Part shown: one piece after another, positions 23,501-32,500 of the stretch
Layout: each line of letters opens with the position of its first letter
Numbering within the stretch: position 1 is the first letter of the stretch
Source of the DNA: Apoda limacodes
Lineage: Eukaryota; Arthropoda; Insecta; Lepidoptera; Limacodidae
Direction of reading: 5' to 3'
DNA: 64,000 nt
NCBI GenBank assembly: GCA_946406115.1
Contig: OX291544.1
Coordinates: forward strand, 27,359,521-27,423,520
Position numbers and translations under genes: made by a program
The notes under the pieces: model-generated
The model's database searches: none
Seen by the model: the letters and a program-made list of their open reading frames with translations, nothing else
What the model was told of the DNA's origin: nothing

Positions 23501-26500
23501 TTTTATGGTTGCTGCTTATCTATCTAAATAGAGCTAACGGAGCTCTATTAATGTATAAAAATGTGCAGTCTCTGGCTCTTAACCTGAATTTTTTACAGAT
23601 CATGGGTGTTATTATGGCGGGTTTGGTGATAAATACTGAAAATAACAAAAATAAATAATTCAGGTGTCAATTAATGGAACATGAAGACTCACGCATCCTG
23701 GGACTCGCACTTAGCTCGTTATTTTCAAAATTCTATACTACGTAAATTTTATTTGGAAAAGGTTTCTCCTGATCCGCAGAGCAAATCCGATTAAAATTAA
23801 ATGACTGTGTTCATGGGCGTAGCCAGCTATTTAACTAGGATGGGGCAGACCAGGCTTGGGTGGGGCAAATCTGGTAAAAAATATTATTTTCATATGGCAA
23901 AAATGTACTGTACAGGCAAAATTCTCGTGTTTATACGCTTTTTCGGTAGTTTAGGGTGGGGCAGCTTCTCCAACCTTGATGTTCCTGGCTTCGCTCATGA
24001 CTGTGTTCTTCGGGATAAACATGACAAACGATTAATTACCTTTGTTTAATAAAAAAAAACTCTGTGTCTGACTGACCCATGTTCACTGCTTTTTTTGATT
24101 TGGCAAAGAAATCTTTAAGATACAAAGTGCTATTAGTTTACAACTTTGCTAAAGCATAGCCGTGATAGTGCTTTAGACCCTGAGAAAAAGCATCTTTTGA
24201 TAACAATGATGTATTCGTACTGTTAATTTATTTATGTATTTCAATAAAAATCTCAATCAGTTGAGATGTAGCTGCACTACTCACGCACGCTCAGTTACAT
24301 ATCGCGTCATCCTTGTTTTTACTCGAGTTTTCTGTCGCGTAGTAAGTTTTGTTCACGCGTACGCGAGATAATGCCAAAATTATCTATGCGGTATTTTTAG
24401 AAGTCGGAACTCGGCCTACGCACTCCTGCTATGTGATTTGGTTACGTTGTGTATATACATAAGTATAAGGTTATTAAAAAAACCAGTAATAAAAAGTTCG
24501 CTTAGCAGTTTATTTTTATGCAGCTATTAGTACTTAATCGCTTATTTATTTCTGCAACGTTTATCCTTAATATTACACTTTGGAAATCCCAATGTTTATA
24601 GTTACGTTCTTAAGTTAAGTCACTGACCAAAAATAAGTTACACAATATAATGTCGTAATGCAAGTGTACTTGTAACAGATCTCCTTCAAATTAAAGTTTT
24701 GAAGTAACCAAGGTGAAATGAAATAATGTATATATATATATATATATATACTAGCTGCTGCCCACGACGTCGTCTGCGTGAACGCTATACTAAAACATTA
24801 CTTTTTGTGAACGAAACCATAGTGCGATCTAATTCGACGCCAACGCCATCTAGTTAGCAAATAGGAAACATTTTTATATGGTGAAAAATTATAACACATC
24901 TAAGTTATGACTTTACACGATTTTTTAACATAAAATAAATGGCTATGTGTGAGTAGAATAATTAATTATCAAGAAGCAAGTCAAATATGCGTCGTTAGAT
25001 TACACGTTGTTACAGAATGCGTTGAAGAAATAAAGGTTCACTGCTCATTCCCCGTAGGTGATAGCGTGATTATATGTAGCTTATATGTTGACCCAACTTC
25101 TAAATAATATTCGTGCCAAATTTGAAGTAAATCTATGCAGTACTTTTTGAGTTTATCCCGAACATACATACAGACAAACAGACAAACAGACAAAAATTCT
25201 AAACACTATATTTTTGGCTTCGGTATCGATTGTAAATCTCACCCCAAGTATTCTTTTAAAAAAAAATTCAATGTATAGTTTTGACTTTCCTACCATTTTA
25301 TATATGTATAGATGATACATTTTATACCACAATTTGCATTCAATCAATTTCTTTTTCATAAACGTTAAATAAACTTCTGGGAGGATCGGTTAGGTAGGTA
25401 ATATAGCATTTCATACAGAATGGTTCCTGTCCGCCGCTATCTAGTGTTGCCCTCACTTCCTCTCTGTTACGATTCTATAAATGTAACGAAAATTAGTTTT
25501 TGAATCAAATTCGGGTGTTTTTTATGTGGAAATTAAGTAAGCTTAAGAACTTGCACTTAATGCATTTATTTCATCTTTCATTTTTTTTTTATACCACTAA
25601 GGTGGCAAACAAGCTTACGGCCCGCCTGATGGTAAGCGGTCACCGTAGCCTATGGACGCTTGCAACACCAGGGGTATCACTTGCGCGTTGCCGACCCTTC
25701 AGAAATCTAATAACTTCTTTCTTGAAGAACTCCATACTGTAGTCCTTGCAGAAAACCTTGGCAGGGAGCTCATTCCACAACTTAAGCGTTCGCGGGAGGA
25801 AGTTTCTCTGAAACCGCACTGTACGCGACCATTTAGGTTCTAAAGTCTGAGAATGAATTCCCTGCCGATGGCGAGCGGTGCGATGGTAGAAAGTAGCCGT
25901 GGGCATCATTTCGAACAATTCCTCAGAACACAACCCATTGTACAAGCGGTAGAACACACACAGTGAGGCAAAGTCTCTCCTCAGACTTAAGGGCTCGATA
26001 CCGCAAGTGAGTTTGGGATCGTCGACAATTCTCACAGCCCGTCGTTGAACCGAGTCAAAAGGGTCAAGCTGGTATCCGGGTGCACCTGCCCAGAGATGGC
26101 AGCAGTACTCCATATGGGGCCGAACTTGCGACTTGTAAAGTAACAACCTTTGCCCCGACGTGAAGTACTGCTTCGCTCTGTTGAGTACACCAAGTTTTTT
26201 GGACGCCAGCTTTACCTTATCTTGTAAATGATCTCGGAACTGAACATCGCTGGAGATGTCGACACCAAGGATCCCAATGCTCTTGGAGATGGAGAGGGGA
26301 GTGTTCTGGAATTGTGGGACCACAGTGAATGGAGTTTTCTTAGCGGTGAACGCGCACACTTGTGTCTTTGTAGGGTTGAATCGGACCAAGTTTACCCGTC
26401 CCCAGTCAGAGACCTGGGACAGTGTGGTCTCGATTTGAGACACAAGTTCTCCGCGGTTTTCCTCCACAAGGGAACGAGGGATGTTTGCACGACCCGTGTA

Positions 26501-29500
26501 AAAAGTGTCTCCAGTACTGTCATCTGCATAGCAATGTATGTTGTTGATGTCCAACATGTCATTGATATGCAGTAGAAACAGCGTAGGAGACAGCACAGAG
26601 CCTTGCGGGACACCAGCATTAATGTCCATGCTATCAGAGCAACTACCGTCAACTACAGTTCGTATGCGTCTGCCGGACAAAAAGCTAGCCACCCATTTGC
26701 ACAAACCCTCGGGCACTCCGTAAGATGGCAACTTCGATAGAAGACCGCGGTGCCAGACCCGATCGAACGCCTTCGCTATGTCCAGGCTACATGCCAATGC
26801 CTCCCCCTGACTCTCAATGGCTAGTGCCCATCGGTGTGTGAGATACACTAGAAGGTCACCAGTCGAGCGACCGTGGCGAAAGCCATATTGACGGTCACTG
26901 ACCAGATCGTGTACTTCTAGGTATCTTAGAAGCTGTGTGTTGATCACACGCTCCATCACCTTAGAGAGGAGAGAGGTAATAGCGATAGGCCTGTAATTCG
27001 ATGGATCTGATCTATCGCCCTTTTTGGGCACCGGGTGCACATTCGCAGTCTTCCATGTAGACGGAAATTGCCTAGTGTGGTAGGAAAGCGCGAAGAGGCG
27101 CGTGAGTACAGGACATAACTCAGAAGCACACTGCTTAAGCACCACTGCTGGTATACCGTCTGGCCCACTCGACTTATGAACGTCTAGAGAAAGCAACGCC
27201 CGCCTGACCTCCCGCTGCGTTATGGAGATTTCCGGCATGGACTTACCGCACCACGGTATAGTAGGTGGTACAGCGCCTTCATCGTTCATATTCGAGTTCG
27301 AGGCAAAGAGACTGCCCAGTAGATCGGCTTTCTCTTTAGCACTATGGGCCAAGTCACCATCGGTCTTTCGCAGTGGTGGTAACGACGACTGGCAGAAGTT
27401 CCCTTCGGCAGCTTTGGCAAGCGACCAGAAAGCACGACTCCCAGAAGGATAGCTCGCAAGTCGCCCACCTATTTTGCCGATGAATTGGAATTTTGCTCTG
27501 GCAGTTGCTTTCTTACTGAACCTCGAGGCAGCATTTAATTTGCGTTTTAACTCAGAAATATTCGGATCCTTATTATAACGAGCCGTGGTCCAAGCCTCAT
27601 ATGCATTTTGCTTAAGAATTTTAGCTTTTCTGCAAGACCTATTAAACCACGGTCGTTTTTTGACGCCGGCAGCTACTCGCGGGTTAGGAATATAGCATTC
27701 CATACCAGCAAGGATTGTCTCAGTGACTGCGGCTGCGCAGACGTCAGGATCTTCTGAGTTAAAGCAGATCTGCCTCCACGGGTACGATGCGTAAAATTCA
27801 CGCAATCCATCCCAGTCTGCCGACTTATAGTGCCACACACGACGCCAGTTAGTTGGCCCAGAAGGATCAGGTTGTGTGCATGACACTTGAGTCCGAACGA
27901 GACAGTGGTCCGAGGAGCCAAGAGGCGCATCCACTGAGACGGAGTACCCGTCCGGACGAGTAGTCAGCAGAAGGTCCAGTAAGGAGCTCGTATGTTTCTC
28001 TATATCTGGTATCCTCGTTGGAGAAAGTACCAGCTGAGAGAATCCATAGGTCAGAGCAAATTCATGAGCAGATATCCCAGCATAGTTATTGGTTCGAGAA
28101 CTGAGCCACTCGCGATGGTGGGCGTTAAAGTCTCCCAAAATAACTAGTTCTGCTGTGGGATATTGCTCTAGAACTTTGTCAGTCGTCAAACTCAGGTGCG
28201 TGAAGAGTCGAGTTACGTCCGTGTCACCGCTATGAGACCTGTATAGGCACGCATAGATACGAGTGTGGCCGCCGTAATCTACGCGCACCCACAATATCGA
28301 CAGGTCCCTGTCTTCAAGGCTATGAAGGCGGCGACAGCAGATATCCTCCCGGACGAACATACATACACCGGCACGACTCATAAAATTGTGTTCGAGTTTG
28401 TAGCCGGGATAATGAAGGTATGATGTGTCGGCCGGGCAGGATATCTGCGTCTCCGTTAGAAAAAGAATGGTTGGCTGCGCAGTTTCGAGATGGTGGTGGA
28501 CTGCGTTAAGATTTGCGTGAATACCCCTGATGTTGCAAAAATCCACATTATATGTGGATGGAGTAGCCGCTGTGCAAACTCTTTTCTTTTTCTGTCTTCT
28601 GGCCATAATATATATAAAAAAAAGTTACTAAGACTAAGGATGAGGATTCACTGCACAGACAGCATAGAGGGCAAAGGGTGCGGTTCTAAGACTGCCGAAG
28701 CTCGCCACAGATGATACGGTTGCTGGCACGGCGGGCGGAAGGGCCCCTGATCCCCCTCTGTTGTAGTAGCCGGGTCCACTCCGGTCTCCTTCTCCGGCAC
28801 GACTACCACTTCAGATACTTTACACAGGCTGGCGAATCAGCCTCCCAGGGCGGAGATTAAGTGATCCCTGGGTTCGGGATCCCGTTTAACCTGCGGGCGG
28901 CCAGCGGTCAGCCGTTTCATCAGGTCTCCCTGACCGCCGAACCAGCACGCCGCGTCTATGCCGAGTATGACAGCAACAAGCACCGCCGGTCCTCCGCTGT
29001 CCGTGCAGCGAATCCTCAAAGAGCTCTGGCAACCTTACTCACCGCCAGGAACACAACACTACTCAATGTTAGTGTTATTATGGCCGCAGTTTTTTGTAAG
29101 GTGGAGGTACTTCCCCAGTTCGGGCCGCTCATTCGAGCAAGTACTCGCTATGCCCTGCTTAGTTGTTCGGGTGGCTTATTCGAGCGAGTACTTGCAGTGC
29201 CCTACCTCTCTTAGAATTTCATAGGTGAATCTACCAATAATTCATGACAAAATGAGCTCAACAATTTTAAGTATGCCGCTGAGATTGTTTAAAAACTTGT
29301 TGTAGTCAAGAAGTTCCTGGTTTCACACGCGTCATCGATTCGTTAAAAAAAAGGACGCGTGCTAAGACCCTAATGATGGCGTTAATTAGTATTAGGGCCT
29401 CAAGGACGCACATTATTATATTCCTATAATACTGATTTACTACCATACTTTTTACCATATTAACATCGTACTGCGCCACTATTAAACCTGCTATCCGGCG

Positions 29501-32500
29501 GCATAAATTATGTAATACAATTTTATTTTTGTTGGTTGCATTGGTTGATGACAATATAGTAAATAATCTTAATATGGAATCTATGATAAGTATACGAAAC
29601 TATTTAAATTTTAACTATAATAAACTTAATAATTAACTATATGTAATGCGGTACCATATTTATTATAAGGATTTTAATCCTAAGAAATAAAATATGGTAT
29701 TATCCATAAAAATATGGTATCATTTTACATATACTTAATTATTTTACAGTAACGGTTATAACTGCGTGGTTTTTGCTACGACGGGACAAAATAAATTAAA
29801 GTTCATTGCATATACCAATGTATTTGTTGCACCTTGACATACATTTTTCCTGTTTATGTGCCTAGTATTTTTTTGGCTTCTAACTGCAAGGAAAACTCTT
29901 GAATCAATTTTCTGCCCCATTTGCTTTTTTGTAGTTTTGCCCATTTAGTGATTTAAAAATTGCTTATTTTCTTTTCCTGTTTTTATTATAAAATGTAACA
30001 AGTATCACGGAAATAAAATTCTGAAAACTTCGTTTTTGATTGATAAAATTTTTTTCAACCGCATATAATAAAGGGCTTTTTTAATAAGAGGTTTCATTTT
30101 TGATATTAAAAAAAAAAACGGGTATTTTTTAAGAGATTTCAATAAATATTTATTTTATTGTAAAGAGGAAGGTATGCCATTAACTTTGAAATCGAAATCA
30201 GTGAAATGGCCGCCATGGCTACGCTTGCAGCCAGGGGCGGATTCAGCGGGTGGCGATCGGGTGATCGACCCATAAAGAACGGCCGAGTAAGAAATAAATT
30301 GTAACATTTTTAAAATATATAATTTTTATTACATACAAATTACATATAAAAAATACTTAGGGTTACTTGGGTTTGTAAATTGAATTTTACTTGTCAAATG
30401 TCAAAAGTTGACAGCTTCAAAATTGATAACTGGCCAAATAGCAGGCTATTAAAAATAAAACCTCTTATTGGAAAACCCTTTATTTTCGTAATCAATAAAA
30501 AATGAACCACACGTCAAGGTGTAATGACTTGACTAAAATGTTACAACCTTCCTTTGATTTAGGTACTTTAACATTGGTTTAACTTTAACTATGGCTAAAA
30601 TTAACAAACAAAAATTTGTCGAGTTCTGCAAGTTTTCCTCGAGCTCACGGCGCGGTGTGGAGGTTCTATTTAACCGGTGTTCGCAGCTGCATTTAAAATT
30701 GCTTTAAGGGGTAACTGGCGCCGCTTTAGATATTTCATACGTTTTGTATTGTTTGTTGGATGTATCTGTGAATTGTAGCAGGCATTTTTGCTAAAATTAG
30801 CCGTTTCTAGCAGCAATGCCTACTAGAATTAAGATACATCCTACAAACAATACAAAAGGTTCTAAAAGTTAGTTTAACAGACCCTAATAATTTTCGGCCT
30901 AATTCAATACCTGTACTTAGTAAAGTTTTTGAAAAAATCATACTTTGTCAAATGTTAAGTCATTTCTGTATTAATGACCTACTTAGTAGTAAACAGTTTG
31001 GCTTTATGAAAGGCCGTTCCACAACCGATGCAGGAGTGAACTATTAAAAAATATTAACGCCTGGGAATCCTTCGCATGATGCTCTTGGAGTGTTTTGTGA
31101 TTTATCTAAGGCATTTGACTGAGTCAAACATGATCATCAGGAAGCTGCATTACTATGGTATTAGAGGCAAAGCTCTCGACCTTTTGACCTACATGAGTAG
31201 CAGAGTACAGAAAATAGATGTCAACGGTGAAATATCTCCGGGATCAGCAGTCACTATGGGAGTCCCTCAGGGCTCAATTTTAGGTCCTTTTCTATTTCTT
31301 ATTTACATTAACGATTTCCTATATTATGTAAAAAACCATGACATTGTCTTATTTGCTGATGACACCTGTTTTCTTTTTAAAGTTAAGAGACAACAGACAT
31401 GTTATGATAAATTAAATAATGCCCTTTCTAAAATTGTGAATTGGTTTAACGCTAATAATTTGATGCTTAATGAAAATAAAACCAAATGTGATAAATTTAT
31501 ATTACTAAATGTTGGTCAGATACAGACATGTATTAATGTTAATGGCAAGCAATTAGAACTTGTTAATTCCACAGTCTTTCTTGGCAAAACGCTGGACTCC
31601 AAATTTCAATGGGGTCCTCATATTAATGACCTAGCCAAAAAACTTAGGTCTGCTGTGTATACAATCAAGAAAATAAGACAATTGACCGATGTCGACACAG
31701 CAAAAATAGTATATTTTAGGTATTTCCATAGTTTAATGACATATGGTATCCTATTGTGGGGTAGCGCTGCTGATGTAAATACCATATTTTTGTTAAAAAA
31801 AGGGCATTCGTGCTATTTATAAATTAGGATCTCGGATATCTCTGAGGGATAGGTTTAGGGAAGTAAATATTTTAACTTTAGCGTCGCAGTACATATATGA
31901 AAATCTTTTATATGTACATAAAAATATCAATAGTTTCAGAAAGAAGAGTGACGTTCACAAAGAAAATACTAGAAGTAAAAATAAGCTGTTGGTGCATGAT
32001 ACACGTCTACACAAAATAAGTAACTCTTTTATGGGGCAATGTATACACTTTAACAACAAAGTACCCAATATTATTCAAAACCTATCAATAAGTAAATTTA
32101 AATTATTTATTAAACAAGTACAAAATCAAAAATAATATTTCATAACTTTGACGATTCAAAAGTGATTTAAAAATCCTAATTGGAATAAAACATTTTGACT
32201 TCGACTTTGTCTTTGAAAAATAGCCAATGACAAGATTTTATTTTTATCAATTGGATTATCGAAATTAGCTTTCTTCAAAAAGAAAATTATAAATACCTAA
32301 TGACGGTGTTAGTTTTATTTCATTCATTTTTTATATTTTTTTGGACATTTCACACAGGTGTCATCTAGTTCCAAATTATGCTTGAGCTATGGATACTAGA
32401 TAACGGATTCAAATACATATAAACAATTGTTTTGTAAATACATACATACTATAAGTACATAGAAAACACCCACTCTTAAGACAAACACAAATAATATATA

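Larger units (their letters stand above)
25580..29215 (-). mobile_element. Non-LTR retrotransposon, family J2, near-complete
   Basis: On the minus strand: a GC-rich 5' region (29215-28607), a 988-codon frame (28606-25640), a short 3' UTR containing TGACCGCTTACCATCAGGCG, GTTTGCCACCTTAGTGG and an A-tail (25590-25580). Truncated relatives are at 13628-14303 and 44030-45325 (+) and 49133-49273 (-), so the family has been active repeatedly. The uninterrupted frame suggests a young insertion. The 5' boundary is judged only by the change in base composition; no convincing target duplication was found. Confidence 0.8.

Noticed and set aside
23801..24049. An 82-codon frame beginning at the left flank of a short element
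   Set aside because: It spans an inserted non-autonomous element including its target duplication.
24727..24751. The (TA)n run as a regulatory signal
   Set aside because: An ordinary microsatellite at the edge of an interspersed repeat.
25640..28606. Treating the 988-codon protein as a host gene
   Set aside because: It is a complete LINE product with endonuclease and RT motifs, an A-tail and degraded copies nearby.
29130..29215. A CpG-island promoter for a host gene
   Set aside because: The GC-rich stretch coincides with the 5' region of LINE J2 and no host exon follows.
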